Shown here: one piece after another, positions 10,679 to 20,611 of the stretch
Layout: each line of letters opens with the position of its first letter
How positions within the stretch are numbered: position 1 is the stretch's first letter
Source of the DNA: a bacterium
GTDB taxonomy: Bacteria; Bacillota; Bacilli; Lactobacillales; Streptococcaceae
Assembly: GCA_905221035.1 (NCBI GenBank)
Contig: CAJNBP010000004.1
Location: forward strand, 62,001-126,000
Direction of reading: 5' to 3'
Length of the DNA stretch: 64,000 nucleotides
Translations under genes and position numbers: made by a program
The notes under the pieces: generated by a model
Database searches by the model: none
What the model was told of the DNA's origin: nothing
The model's input: the letters and a program-made list of their open reading frames with translations, nothing else

Positions 10679-12184
10679 ATGAATAAACGTGTAAAAATCG
10701 TTGCAACTTTGGGTCCTGCGGTAGAAATCCGTGGTGGTAAAAAATTTGGTGATGATGGATACTGGGGTGAAAAACTTGATGTTGAAGCTTCAGCTAAAAA
10801 CATTGCTAAATTGATTGAAGCTGGTGCTAACACATTCCGTTTCAACTTCTCACACGGTGACCACCAAGAACAAGGTGAGCGTATGGCAACTGTTAAACTT
10901 GCAGAAAAACTTGCAGGTAAAAAAGTTGGTTTCCTTCTTGATACAAAAGGACCAGAAATCCGTACAGAATTGTTCGAAGGTGAAGCTAAAGAGTATTCAT
11001 ACAAAACTGGTGAAAAAATCCGTGTTGCAACTAAACAAGGAATCAAATCAACTCGTGAAGTGATTGCATTGAACGTTGCTGGTGCTCTTGATATCTATGA
11101 TGATGTTGAAGTTGGTCGTCAAGTGTTGGTTGACGATGGTAAACTTGGTCTTCGTGTGGTTGCTAAAGATGACGTAACTCGTGAATTTGAAGTTGAAGTT
11201 GAAAACGATGGTATCATCGCTAAACAAAAAGGTGTGAATATTCCTAACACTAAAATTCCTTTCCCAGCTCTTGCTGAACGCGATAACGACGATATCCGCT
11301 TTGGTCTTGAACAAGGTATCAACTTCATCGCGATTTCATTCGTACGTACTGCAAAAGACGTGAACGAAGTTCGTGCAATCTGTGAAGAAACTGGAAACGG
11401 ACACGTTCAATTGTTCGCTAAAATCGAAAACCAACAAGGTATCGATAACTTGGATGAAATCATTGAAGCTGCTGATGGTATCATGATCGCTCGTGGTGAC
11501 ATGGGTATCGAAGTACCATTCGAAATGGTTCCAGTTTACCAAAAAATGATTATCACTAAAGTCAATGCTGCAGGTAAAGTTGTTATCACTGCAACAAACA
11601 TGCTTGAAACAATGACTGAAAAACCACGTGCAACTCGTTCAGAAGTATCAGACGTATTTAACGCTGTTATCGACGGAACTGACGCAACAATGCTTTCAGG
11701 TGAGTCTGCAAACGGTAAATACCCACTTGAGTCAGTAACTACAATGGCTACAATCGATAAGAACGCTCAAACTCTTCTTAACGAATATGGACGTTTGAAC
11801 TCAGATTCATTCGAACGTAACTCTAAGACAGAAGTAATGGCTTCAGCTGTTAAAGATGCTACTAACTCAATGGACATTAAATTGGTTGTAACTCTTACTA
11901 AGACAGGTCACACTGCACGTTTGATTTCTAAATACCGTCCAAATGCTGACATCTTGGCATTGACATTCGACGAATTGACAGAACGTGGATTGATGTTGAA
12001 CTGGGGTGTTATCCCAATGTTGACAGATGCTCCATCATCAACTGACGATATGTTCGAAATTGCTGAACGTAAAGCAGTTGAAGCAGGTCTTGTACAATCT
12101 GGTGACGATATCGTTATCGTAGCTGGTGTACCACTTGGAGAAGCTGTTCGTACAAATACAATGCGTATCCGTACAGTACGTTAA
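10679..12184 (+). CDS. pyk: Pyruvate kinase
   Basis: A 501-residue pyruvate kinase that converts phosphoenolpyruvate and ADP to pyruvate and ATP. Key stretches: FNFSHGDHQE (with the catalytic-region residues), DTKGPEIRTE, the Mg-binding region around AKIENQQGIDN and the signature MIARGDMGIEVP. The C-terminal domain with TKTGHTARLISKYRP holds the fructose-bisphosphate effector site in this family. It has a strong AAAGGAGTCAC ribosome site, highly biased codons, and a terminator directly after the stop. ldh, which follows pyk in the lactococcal las operon, is nearby but points the other way. Confidence 0.98.
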   Translation: MNKRVKIVATLGPAVEIRGGKKFGDDGYWGEKLDVEASAKNIAKLIEAGANTFRFNFSHGDHQEQGERMATVKLAEKLAGKKVGFLLDTKGPEIRTELFEGEAKEYSYKTGEKIRVATKQGIKSTREVIALNVAGALDIYDDVEVGRQVLVDDGKLGLRVVAKDDVTREFEVEVENDGIIAKQKGVNIPNTKIPFPALAERDNDDIRFGLEQGINFIAISFVRTAKDVNEVRAICEETGNGHVQLFAKIENQQGIDNLDEIIEAADGIMIARGDMGIEVPFEMVPVYQKMIITKVNAAGKVVITATNMLETMTEKPRATRSEVSDVFNAVIDGTDATMLSGESANGKYPLESVTTMATIDKNAQTLLNEYGRLNSDSFERNSKTEVMASAVKDATNSMDIKLVVTLTKTGHTARLISKYRPNADILALTFDELTERGLMLNWGVIPMLTDAPSSTDDMFEIAERKAVEAGLVQSGDDIVIVAGVPLGEAVRTNTMRIRTVR

Positions 12185-12196
12185 TTAATAGAAAAA

Positions 12197-12241
12197 TAGC
12201 CTATCATATCAAGCTTTCTAGCCTGTATGATGGGCTTTTTT
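12197..12241 (+). terminator. pyk terminator
   Basis: AGCCTATCATAT (12198-12209) pairs with GTATGATGGGCT (12225-12236) with minor mismatches, followed by a run of T to 12241. Confidence 0.8.
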
Positions 12242-12307
12242 GTATATGGGAAAAGTTTTCTACTTTTAATTTAATGCGACTGTAGCTAAAGAGTAAATCG
12301 TTGCTTA

Positions 12308-12391
12308 TTACATACCTTTTGTGATGTGAGTATAAATTTGATTGGTCATCTTAGCGTCTCTATGACCTACACGCACCATGATAGTTTTAAG
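12308..12391 (-). pseudogene. Remnant of a tyrosine integrase C-terminus
   Basis: On the minus strand the frame ending at the TAA (12308-12310) reads LKTIMVRVGHRDAKMTNQIY followed by THITKGM and stop. This is the C-terminal end of a phage or ICE tyrosine recombinase, including the conserved HxxxxxTxxxYxH stretch with the catalytic tyrosine. Upstream of LKTIM the reading frame no longer looks like an integrase, so about 27 codons remain. It lies in the 290-base gap between pyk and ldh; the rest of the gap (12242-12307, 12392-12430) holds nothing I recognise. It marks the site of a lost or deleted mobile element. Confidence 0.75.
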
Positions 12392-12431
12392 AAGAAACAA
12401 GCAAACTTAATAAGATATTGAATTTAAACAC

Positions 12432-12464
12432 AAAAAACAACTCCCTGATGATTCAAGGAGTTGT
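12432..12464 (-). terminator. ldh terminator
   Basis: On the minus strand ACAACTCC / GGAGTTGT arms (12457-12464 and 12437-12444) form an 8-bp hairpin followed by TTTTTTG. It lies 12 bases after the ldh stop codon. Confidence 0.8.
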
Positions 12465-12475
12465 CTATAGTTAAA

Positions 12476-13504
<1,029 letters not shown>

Positions 13505-13512
13505 TTATTTTA

Positions 13513-13541
13513 ATTCTATCACTTTTAAAAAGCTTTGTCAC
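13513..13541 (-). promoter_or_regulatory. ldh promoter
   Basis: Read on the minus strand: GTGACA (13536-13541), a 17-base spacer ending in TGA, and TAGAAT (13513-13518). The extended -10 makes this a good promoter about 50 bases before the ldh start. Confidence 0.7.
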
Positions 13542-13563
13542 GAATATGCCTTGGAGTTCTTGA

Positions 13564-13577
13564 TGTAAACGTTTTAG
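13564..13577. promoter_or_regulatory. Candidate cre (CcpA) site upstream of ldh
   Basis: TGTAAACGTTTTAG matches 12 of 14 positions of TGWAANCGNTNWCA. It lies about 23 bases upstream of the ldh -35, a position from which CcpA activates ldh genes in other lactic acid bacteria; it is also upstream of the gyrA promoter. The match is imperfect at the right end. Confidence 0.4.
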
Positions 13578-13613
13578 CTAATTTGGATACCTGAAATATG
13601 GCGGACATTATGG

Positions 13614-13619
13614 TATAAT
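13614..13619 (+). promoter_or_regulatory. gyrA -10 box
   Basis: TATGGTATAAT: extended -10 with TATAAT at 13614-13619. The start codon at 13657 follows, with GAGG at 13644-13647. Confidence 0.6.
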
Positions 13620-13656
13620 ATTATTAATTACTAATAGTGAAATGAGGCATTTATTA

Positions 13657-16125
13657 ATGCAGGATAGAAATTTAGTGAATGTCAATCTGACAAAGGAGAT
13701 GAAGACGAGCTTTATCGATTACGCCATGAGTGTTATCGTAGCGCGGGCTCTTCCTGATGTTCGAGATGGCTTGAAACCTGTTCACCGTCGGATTCTCTAT
13801 GGAATGAATGAATTGGGTGTTACTCCGGACAAACCTCATAAAAAATCTGCTCGTATTACAGGGGACGTCATGGGTAAATACCACCCACACGGGGATTCCT
13901 CTATCTATGAAGCAATGGTCCGTATGGCTCAATGGTGGAGCTACCGTTACATGCTTGTAGATGGGCATGGAAACTTTGGTTCCATGGATGGTGATGGTGC
14001 TGCCGCCCAGCGTTACACTGAGGCGCGTATGAGCAAGATTGCTCTGGAAATGCTTCGTGATATCAATAAAAATACAGTTGATTTCGTTGATAACTATGAT
14101 GCCAATGAACGTGAACCTTTGGTCTTGCCAGCTCGTTTTCCAAATCTTTTAGTTAATGGAGCAACTGGTATTGCCGTTGGAATGGCGACCAATATTCCGC
14201 CTCACAACTTGGGAGAAACCATTGATGCAGTGAAGTTGGTCATGGACAATCCTGAAGTGACGACTAAGGACTTGATGGAAGTCTTGCCTGGTCCAGATTT
14301 TCCAACAGGTGCCCATGTCATGGGGAAATCAGGCATTCATAAGGCTTATGAAACAGGTAAAGGTTCTATTGTCCTTCGTTCTCGTACTGAAATTGAAGAA
14401 ACTAAGACTGGCCGTGAGCGCATTGTTGTAACGGAATTTCCTTACATGGTCAATAAAACCAAGGTGCATGAGCATATTGTTCGTTTGGTTCAGGAAAAAC
14501 GCATTGAGGGGATCACAGCGGTTCGTGATGAGTCCAACCGTGAAGGGGTTCGTTTCGTGATTGAGGTCAAGCGAGATGCCTCAGCTAATGTTATCCTTAA
14601 CAACCTCTTCAAGATGACCCAGATGCAAACCAATTTTGGTTTCAATATGCTTGCTATCCAAAATGGGGTACCGAAGATTTTGTCTTTGCGCCAGATCTTG
14701 GATGCTTACATCGAGCACCAAAAAGAAGTGGTTGTTCGTCGGACACGTTTTGATAAGGAAAAAGCGGAAGCACGTGCTCATATCTTAGAAGGTCTCTTGA
14801 TTGCGCTAGACCATATCGACGAAGTGATTCGTATCATCCGTGCTAGTGAAACAGACGCAGAAGCACAAGCTGAGTTGATGAGTAAGTTTAAGCTTTCTGA
14901 ACGTCAAAGTCAGGCTATCCTAGATATGCGTCTCCGTCGTTTGACAGGTTTGGAACGCGATAAGATTCAGTCTGAGTATGATGCTCTCTTGGCTCTGATT
15001 GCGGATTTGGCGGATATTCTGGCTAAGCCAGAACGTGTTTCTCAAATCATCAAAGACGAATTGGATGAAGTTAAGCGTAAGTTTGGCGACCAACGTCGTA
15101 CAGAGTTGATGGTTGGTGAAGTTTTGAGTCTTGAAGATGAAGATTTGATTGAAGAGTCGGATGTTTTAATTACACTTTCTAACAAAGGCTACATTAAACG
15201 TCTGGACCAAGCTGAGTTTACTGCTCAAAAACGCGGTGGGCGTGGTGTTCAAGGAACCGGAGTTAAGGATGACGATTTTGTTCGTGAGTTAGTGTCGACT
15301 AGTACCCATGATCACCTACTCTTCTTTACAAATAAAGGACGTGTCTATCGCCTGAAAGGTTATGAAATTCCTGAGTATGGTCGGACGGCCAAAGGGCTAC
15401 CAGTAGTCAATCTCTTGAAATTGGATGAAGGTGAAAGTATTCAGACTATTATCAATGTTGAGTCTGAACGCAGTGATGATGCTTACCTCTTCTTCACAAC
15501 CCGTCATGGTATTGTGAAGCGAACCAGCGTCAAGGAATTTGCTAACATTCGCCAGAATGGTCTCAAGGCTTTAAACCTCAAGGATGAAGATGAGTTGATT
15601 AATGTCTTGTTGACGGAAGAAGATACGGATATTATCATTGGTACCAAGTTTGGTTATGCAGTTCGATTTAATCAATCGGCCGTTCGTGGCATGAGCCGTA
15701 TCGCCACTGGTGTGAAAGGTGTTAACCTTCGTGACGGAGATACAGTTGTTGGTGCTAGTGTGATTACAGACCAGGACGAGGTTCTTATCATCACAGAAAA
15801 AGGATTTGGTAAGCGCACAGTTGCCACCGAATATCCAACAAAAGGTCGTGGTGGTAAAGGGATGCAAACCGCTAAAATTACAGAAAAGAATGGTTCCCTT
15901 GCTGGTCTTATGACCGTTAAAGGTGATGAAGATTTGATGATTATCACTGATACAGGTGTCATGATTCGAACCAATGTTGCCAATATTTCACAAACAGGAC
16001 GCTCAACTATGGGAGTTAAAGTAATGCGTCTGGATCAAGATGCTAAAATTGTGACCTTTACTACGGTTGCAGCGGCAGAAAAAGAAGAAGTTGGGACAGA
16101 AAACGAAACAGAAGGTGAAGCATAA
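13657..16125 (+). CDS. gyrA: DNA gyrase subunit A
   Basis: An 822-residue gyrase A subunit that, with GyrB, introduces negative supercoils. Start ATG 13657 ([10 protein letters not shown]) has GAGG 9 bases upstream; the upstream in-frame ATG at 13642 overlaps that site. The breakage-reunion domain contains [14 protein letters not shown] and the catalytic tyrosine in [10 protein letters not shown] (about Tyr120). The C-terminal half has the GyrA beta-propeller, with the GyrA-box-like KRGGRGVQG near residue 525. The quinolone-resistance region shows Ser81 and Glu85, the susceptible residues in pneumococcal numbering, and Gly114. The last base of the stop codon overlaps the srtA start (TAATG), so sortase is translationally coupled. 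Confidence 0.98.
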   Translation: MQDRNLVNVNLTKEMKTSFIDYAMSVIVARALPDVRDGLKPVHRRILYGMNELGVTPDKPHKKSARITGDVMGKYHPHGDSSIYEAMVRMAQWWSYRYMLVDGHGNFGSMDGDGAAAQRYTEARMSKIALEMLRDINKNTVDFVDNYDANEREPLVLPARFPNLLVNGATGIAVGMATNIPPHNLGETIDAVKLVMDNPEVTTKDLMEVLPGPDFPTGAHVMGKSGIHKAYETGKGSIVLRSRTEIEETKTGRERIVVTEFPYMVNKTKVHEHIVRLVQEKRIEGITAVRDESNREGVRFVIEVKRDASANVILNNLFKMTQMQTNFGFNMLAIQNGVPKILSLRQILDAYIEHQKEVVVRRTRFDKEKAEARAHILEGLLIALDHIDEVIRIIRASETDAEAQAELMSKFKLSERQSQAILDMRLRRLTGLERDKIQSEYDALLALIADLADILAKPERVSQIIKDELDEVKRKFGDQRRTELMVGEVLSLEDEDLIEESDVLITLSNKGYIKRLDQAEFTAQKRGGRGVQGTGVKDDDFVRELVSTSTHDHLLFFTNKGRVYRLKGYEIPEYGRTAKGLPVVNLLKLDEGESIQTIINVESERSDDAYLFFTTRHGIVKRTSVKEFANIRQNGLKALNLKDEDELINVLLTEEDTDIIIGTKFGYAVRFNQSAVRGMSRIATGVKGVNLRDGDTVVGASVITDQDEVLIITEKGFGKRTVATEYPTKGRGGKGMQTAKITEKNGSLAGLMTVKGDEDLMIITDTGVMIRTNVANISQTGRSTMGVKVMRLDQDAKIVTFTTVAAAEKEEVGTENETEGEA

Positions 16126-16868
16126 TGTCTCAAAAAAATAATAAGAAGAAAAATAAACGAAAAAATCTGCTGACAAATATCCTAGCAGGATTTCTGATAC
16201 TACTATCAATTGCTTTGATTTTTAATGCTAAAATTCGTGATATTTTCATAGTTTGGAATACCAATAAATACCAAGTCAGTCAGGTATCAAAAGAAAAAAT
16301 AGAAGAAAATCAGGATACAGAAGGAAATTTTGATTTTGATTCTGTCAATGCTATCTCTTCGGAAGCTGTTCTAGCTTCTCAATGGGATGCTCAAAAATTA
16401 CCAGTTATCGGCGGAATTGCAGTTCCTGAATTAGAAATGAATCTGCCAATTTTTAAAGGGCTTGATAATGTCAATCTCTTCTATGGTGCTGGTACCATGA
16501 AACGCGATCAAGTGATGGGGAAAGGAAATTATAGTCTAGCTAGTCATCATATTTTTGGTGTCAATAATGCTAATAAAATGTTATTTTCTCCTTTAGATAA
16601 CGCTAAAAATGGTATGAAGATTTATCTAACCGATAAAAATAAAGTTTATACTTATGAAATACGTGAAGTCAAACGGGTTACACCGGATCGTGTTGATGAA
16701 GTTGATGATAGAGATGGGGTAAATGAGATTACATTAGTAACCTGTGAAGACCTTGCCGCTACAGAACGTATTATTGTAAAAGGCGATTTGAAAGAAACAA
16801 AAGATTATTCACAAACATCTGATGAAATCCTAACAGCTTTCAATCAACCATATAAACAATTTTATTAA
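16125..16868 (+). CDS. srtA: Class A sortase
   Basis: A 247-residue membrane-anchored transpeptidase that attaches LPxTG surface proteins to cell-wall peptidoglycan. A lysine-rich N-terminus is followed by one signal-anchor helix (about residues 17-37, TNILAGFLILLSIALIF). The catalytic residues are visible: His in LASHHIFG (~142), Cys in TLVTCEDL (~207) and Arg in ATERII (~214). Overlap with the gyrA stop by one base (TAATG) indicates coupling, an arrangement I recall from other streptococci. A strong terminator follows at 16874. Confidence 0.96.
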   Translation: MSQKNNKKKNKRKNLLTNILAGFLILLSIALIFNAKIRDIFIVWNTNKYQVSQVSKEKIEENQDTEGNFDFDSVNAISSEAVLASQWDAQKLPVIGGIAVPELEMNLPIFKGLDNVNLFYGAGTMKRDQVMGKGNYSLASHHIFGVNNANKMLFSPLDNAKNGMKIYLTDKNKVYTYEIREVKRVTPDRVDEVDDRDGVNEITLVTCEDLAATERIIVKGDLKETKDYSQTSDEILTAFNQPYKQFY

Positions 16869-16873
16869 TACAA

Positions 16874-16907
16874 ATCAGTGAAATCCAGGATTTCACTGAT
16901 TTTTTTA
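16874..16907 (+). terminator. srtA terminator
   Basis: ATCAGTGAAAT (16874-16884) and ATTTCACTGAT (16890-16900) form a perfect 11-bp hairpin with a CCAGG loop, followed by seven or more T. Confidence 0.9.
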
Positions 16908-16939
16908 GATTTTCATAAAAATAAACTTTTATGAAATAC

Positions 16940-16977
16940 AGAAAACGCTTCCTAAAAACTAAAGTTTGTGATATAAT
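16940..16977 (+). promoter_or_regulatory. FNT transporter promoter with candidate cre
   Basis: TGATATAAT gives an extended -10 (TATAAT 16972-16977). AGAAAACGCTTCCT at 16940-16953 has the AAAACGCTT core of a CcpA site and overlaps where the -35 should be. The -35 itself is poor, and the cre-like site mismatches at its edges. Confidence 0.45.
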
Positions 16978-17007
16978 TATCAGGTAAAAAAATTTTAGGA
17001 GTTTATT

Positions 17008-17805
17008 ATGGTTTCTTCAGAATTTATTTCAAAGATTGAATTTGCTTGCAAGAAGAAAGAAAGTCTTTATAACCAAAGCAAATTTAAGTATGCAATTCGT
17101 TCTATGTTTGCAGGTGCATTTTTAACCTTCAGTACAGCTGCAGGTGCAGTCGGGGCTGACTTGATTAATAAAATTGCGCCAGGTAGTGGACGCTTTCTCT
17201 TCCCATTTGTCTTTGCTTGGGGCTTGGCCTACATTGTTTTCTTGAATGCTGAGTTGGTAACATCAAACATGATGTTTTTGACTGCTGGTAGTTTCTTGAA
17301 AAAAATCTCTTGGAGAAAGACAGCTGAGATTTTACTTTACTGTACCTTGTTCAACCTTATCGGAGCCTTGATAGCAGGTTGGGGATTCGCTCACTCAGCA
17401 GCCTATGCACATCTAACACATGATAGCTTCATTTCAGGGGTTGTAGAGATGAAGTTGGGCCGTTCAAATGAATTAGTTTTGCTTGAGGCTATTTTGGCAA
17501 ATATTTTCGTAAATATTGCGATTCTTTCATTTGTTTTGGTCAAAGATGGTGGTGCCAAACTTTGGCTTGTTTTGTCAGCGATTTACATGTTTGTATTCTT
17601 AACAAACGAGCACATTGCTGCGAACTTTGCTTCTTTCGCAATTGTAAAATTCAGTGTTGCTGCTGATTCAATTGCTAACTTCGGTGTTGGAAATATGCTC
17701 CGTCACTGGGGAGTAACCTTCATCGGAAACTTTATCGGAGGCGGTCTCTTGATGGGTCTTCCATACGCCTTCCTCAATAAAAACGAAGATACTTATGTAG
17801 ATTAA
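17008..17805 (+). CDS. Formate/nitrite transporter (FNT) family protein
   Basis: A 265-residue integral membrane protein of the FNT (FocA/NirC) family, which forms pentameric channels for small monovalent acids. About six hydrophobic helices can be seen, with family stretches such as FAGAFLTFSTAAGAVG, LNAELVTSNMMFLTAG and the later FLTNEHIAANFASFAI. In a fermentative streptococcus the likely cargo is formate made by pyruvate formate-lyase, but nitrite or hydrosulfide cannot be excluded. It is a single gene with its own promoter and terminator. The cre-like site at its promoter would fit glucose control. Confidence 0.85.
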   Translation: MVSSEFISKIEFACKKKESLYNQSKFKYAIRSMFAGAFLTFSTAAGAVGADLINKIAPGSGRFLFPFVFAWGLAYIVFLNAELVTSNMMFLTAGSFLKKISWRKTAEILLYCTLFNLIGALIAGWGFAHSAAYAHLTHDSFISGVVEMKLGRSNELVLLEAILANIFVNIAILSFVLVKDGGAKLWLVLSAIYMFVFLTNEHIAANFASFAIVKFSVAADSIANFGVGNMLRHWGVTFIGNFIGGGLLMGLPYAFLNKNEDTYVD

Positions 17806-17813
17806 GAAAATGG

Positions 17814-17836
17814 GCACGATCGAATCGTGCTTTTTT
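17814..17836 (+). terminator. FNT gene terminator
   Basis: GCACGAT (17814-17820), loop CGA, ATCGTGC (17824-17830), then TTTTTT. Confidence 0.9.
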
Positions 17837-17890
17837 CGATTTTGTACGAAGCAATAGCTACTCCTTATATCAAAATATAGAAAAGAGGTA

Positions 17891-17920
17891 TTAGTCAAGA
17901 TAGGTCGATAGTGCTACAAT
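17891..17920 (+). promoter_or_regulatory. Promoter of the sulfhydrylase gene
   Basis: TTAGTC (17891-17896), an 18-base spacer and TACAAT (17915-17920), 31 bases before the ATG. No T-box or other leader is visible in the short 5' region. Confidence 0.5.
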
Positions 17921-17951
17921 ATCCTTAATCAAACTATTTGGAGGTCTCCTT

Positions 17952-19232
17952 ATGACTCGTGATTTTAAATTTGAAACTCTACAATTGCATGCTGGTCAAG
18001 TTGTGGATCCAGCAACTAAGTCTCGTGCAGTGCCGATTTATCAAACAACATCCTTCGTTTTTGATGATACGCAGGAAGGTGCCGATTTGTTTGCCTTGAG
18101 AAAACCAGGGAACATTTATACTCGTATTACAAATCCTACAACGGCTGCTTTTGAAGAAAGAATTGCTGCTCTTGAAGGTGGTGTTGGAGCTCTTGCAACA
18201 GCTTCAGGTATGGCCGCAGTGACTTATACGATTTTGGCGCTTGCCCACGCTGGTGACCATGTAGTAGCGGCCTCAACTATCTACGGTGGGACCTTCAATC
18301 TCTTGAAAGAAACCCTTCCTCGTTATGGTATCACAACAACCTTTGTGGATGTGGATAATTTGGAGGAAGTAGAAGCAGCTATCAATGACAATACCAAGCT
18401 TGTCTTGATTGAAACCTTGGGCAATCCCTTGATTAACATTCCTGATTTGGAAAAATTGGCAGAGATTGCGCATAAACATCAGATTCCACTTATTTCTGAC
18501 AATACCTTTGCAACACCTTACTTGATTAACGTCTTCTCTCACGGTGTAGATATTGCTATTCACTCTGCGACCAAGTTTATCGGCGGGCATGGTACGACTA
18601 TTGGAGGAGTGATTGTCGATAGTGGTCGTTTTGACTGGGAGGCTTCAGGGAAATTCCCTCAATTTGTTGAGGAAGACCCAAGCTACCATAACTTGAGCTA
18701 TACTCGTGATGTAGGTGCGGCAGCCTTTATTATCGCTGTTCGTGTTCAATTGCTTCGTGATACAGGTGCAGCCTTGTCACCATTTAATGCTTTCCTCTTG
18801 CTCCAAGGACTTGAAACCCTTTCACTTCGTGTGGAACGTCATGTACAAAATGCTGAGAAAATTGTTGATTTCCTTGTTAACCATCCTAAGGTAGAAAAAG
18901 TTAACTATCCAAAATTGGCAGATAGTCCTTATCATGCCTTGGCTGAGAAATATTTACCTAAAGGTGTGGGTTCAATCTTTACCTTCCATGTCAAAGGTGG
19001 AGAGGCAGAAGCACGCAAGGTAATCGATAATTTGGAAATTTTCTCTGACCTTGCAAACGTAGCAGATGCCAAGTCTCTTGTTGTTCATCCAGCAACAACT
19101 ACCCACGGTCAATTGTCAGAAAAAGACCTAGAAGCAGCAGGAGTTACACCAAACCAAATCCGCTTGTCGATCGGTCTTGAAAATGTAGAAGATTTGATTG
19201 AAGACTTGCGCTTGGCCTTGGAAAAAATTTAA
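17952..19232 (+). CDS. metY: O-acetylhomoserine aminocarboxypropyltransferase (sulfhydrylase)
   Basis: A 426-residue Cys/Met-metabolism PLP enzyme of the MetY/CysD type. It would make homocysteine (or cysteine) from an O-acetylated amino acid and sulfide. Features: SATKFIGGHG with the PLP lysine near residue 208, GNPLINIPDLE, the substrate-loop region YTRITNPTTAAFEER and the C-terminal RLSIGLENVEDLIEDL. Its length (~425) separates it from the shorter gamma-synthases and beta-lyases (~380). It stands alone between terminators. Family call is firm; whether acetylhomoserine or acetylserine is preferred is open. Confidence 0.9.
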   Translation: MTRDFKFETLQLHAGQVVDPATKSRAVPIYQTTSFVFDDTQEGADLFALRKPGNIYTRITNPTTAAFEERIAALEGGVGALATASGMAAVTYTILALAHAGDHVVAASTIYGGTFNLLKETLPRYGITTTFVDVDNLEEVEAAINDNTKLVLIETLGNPLINIPDLEKLAEIAHKHQIPLISDNTFATPYLINVFSHGVDIAIHSATKFIGGHGTTIGGVIVDSGRFDWEASGKFPQFVEEDPSYHNLSYTRDVGAAAFIIAVRVQLLRDTGAALSPFNAFLLLQGLETLSLRVERHVQNAEKIVDFLVNHPKVEKVNYPKLADSPYHALAEKYLPKGVGSIFTFHVKGGEAEARKVIDNLEIFSDLANVADAKSLVVHPATTTHGQLSEKDLEAAGVTPNQIRLSIGLENVEDLIEDLRLALEKI

Positions 19233-19245
19233 AGTAAAAGATATA

Positions 19246-19273
19246 AACAGTGGGTTTCGACTCGCTGTTTTTG
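19246..19273 (+). terminator. Terminator after metY
   Basis: AAACAG and CTGTTT arms flank a TGGGTTTCGACTCG centre that can extend the stem, followed by TTTTTG. Confidence 0.6.
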
Positions 19274-19291
19274 ATTTTCCTTCAGGCATGA

Positions 19292-19297
19292 TATAAT
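19292..19297 (+). promoter_or_regulatory. -10 box of the DUF2130 gene
   Basis: CATGATATAATGG: extended -10 with TATAAT about 30 bases before the ATG at 19327. Confidence 0.55.
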
Positions 19298-19326
19298 GGT
19301 TACAGAAGTCTAGAAAGAGGAAAGAT

Positions 19327-20601
19327 ATGAACGAAATCAAATGTCCCAACTGTGGGGAAGTTTTTACAGTAAATGAAAGCCAGTATGCTGAACTTTTGTC
19401 CCAAGTGAGAACGGCAGAGTTTGATAAGGAATTACACGATCGCATGAAGCAGGAACTGGCCTTGGTTGAGCAAAGGGCTATGAATGAGCAACAGTCTAAA
19501 CTAGCTCAAAAAGACCAAGAAATCGCACAATTGCAGAGTCAAATCCAAAACTTTGATACAGAGAAAGAGTTGGCCAAGAAAGAAGTTGAACAGACAAGCC
19601 ATGAGGCCTTATTAGCAAAGGACAAGGAAGTGCAGGCCTTGGAAAACCAATTGGCTACCTTGCGTTTAGAGCATGAAAATCAACTGCAAAAGACCCTTTC
19701 TGACCTTGAAAAAGAACGGGATCAGGTCAAAAATCAACTCCTCTTGCAAGAAAAAGAAAATGAGTTATCTTTGGCTTCTGTTAAGCAGAATTACGAAGCC
19801 CAGCTTAAAGCAGCCAGTGAACAAGTCGAATTTTACAAGAATTTCAAGGCTCAACAATCTACCAAGGCTATCGGTGAAAGTCTGGAACAGTATGCGGAGA
19901 GTGAGTTTAACAAGGTTCGCAGTTTTGCCTTTCCAAATGCTTACTTTGAGAAGGATAACAAGGTCTCTGCGCGTGGGTCTAAGGGGGACTTTATCTTCCG
20001 TGAGAGTGATGAAAATGGAGTAGAAATCATTTCTATCATGTTTGAGATGAAAAACGAAGCGGACGGGACAGAGAAGAAGCATAAGAACGCAGATTTTTAC
20101 AAGGAATTGGACAAAGACCGTCGTGAAAAGAACTGTGAGTATGCGGTTTTAGTGACCATGCTAGAGGCAGATAACGACTACTTTAACACAGGGATTGTTG
20201 ATGTCAGCCATGAGTATGAAAAGATGTATGTGGTTCGCCCTCAGTTCTTTATCCAGTTAATTGGGCTTTTGCGAAATGCGGCGCTTAATTCCCTAAAATA
20301 TAAACAGGAGTTGGCCTTAGTTCGGGAGCAAAATATCGATATTACGCATTTTGAAGAAGACTTGGATGCCTTTAAACTAGCCTTTGCCAAGAACTACAAT
20401 TCAGCTTCGACTAACTTTGGTAAAGCTATCGATGAAATCGACAAGGCCATCAAACGCATGGAAGAGGTTAAGAAATTCCTTACCACATCCGAAAACCAAC
20501 TTCGTCTTGCAAATAACAAATTGGAAGATGTTTCGGTCAAAAAATTGACTCGAAAAAATCCAACTATGAAAGCGAAGTTTGAAGCATTGAAGGGGGAGTG
20601 A
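19327..20601 (+). CDS. DUF2130 domain protein, nuclease-like
   Basis: A 424-residue protein. Residues 1-12 hold a CPNC zinc-knuckle half (KCPNCGEVF). A long coiled coil rich in E, K, Q and L fills about residues 20-165, and the conserved DUF2130 domain covers roughly 165-350. In that domain [10 protein letters not shown] followed by IMFEMKNE gives the D...ExK pattern of PD-(D/E)XK nucleases. This recalls RmuC-like proteins, which also join a coiled coil to such a fold. A second coiled region ends the protein. I know of no assigned substrate. It lies just before truB (10-base gap) and has its own promoter. Confidence 0.75.
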   Translation: MNEIKCPNCGEVFTVNESQYAELLSQVRTAEFDKELHDRMKQELALVEQRAMNEQQSKLAQKDQEIAQLQSQIQNFDTEKELAKKEVEQTSHEALLAKDKEVQALENQLATLRLEHENQLQKTLSDLEKERDQVKNQLLLQEKENELSLASVKQNYEAQLKAASEQVEFYKNFKAQQSTKAIGESLEQYAESEFNKVRSFAFPNAYFEKDNKVSARGSKGDFIFRESDENGVEIISIMFEMKNEADGTEKKHKNADFYKELDKDRREKNCEYAVLVTMLEADNDYFNTGIVDVSHEYEKMYVVRPQFFIQLIGLLRNAALNSLKYKQELALVREQNIDITHFEEDLDAFKLAFAKNYNSASTNFGKAIDEIDKAIKRMEEVKKFLTTSENQLRLANNKLEDVSVKKLTRKNPTMKAKFEALKGE

Positions 20602-20611
20602 GAAAGCAAAA

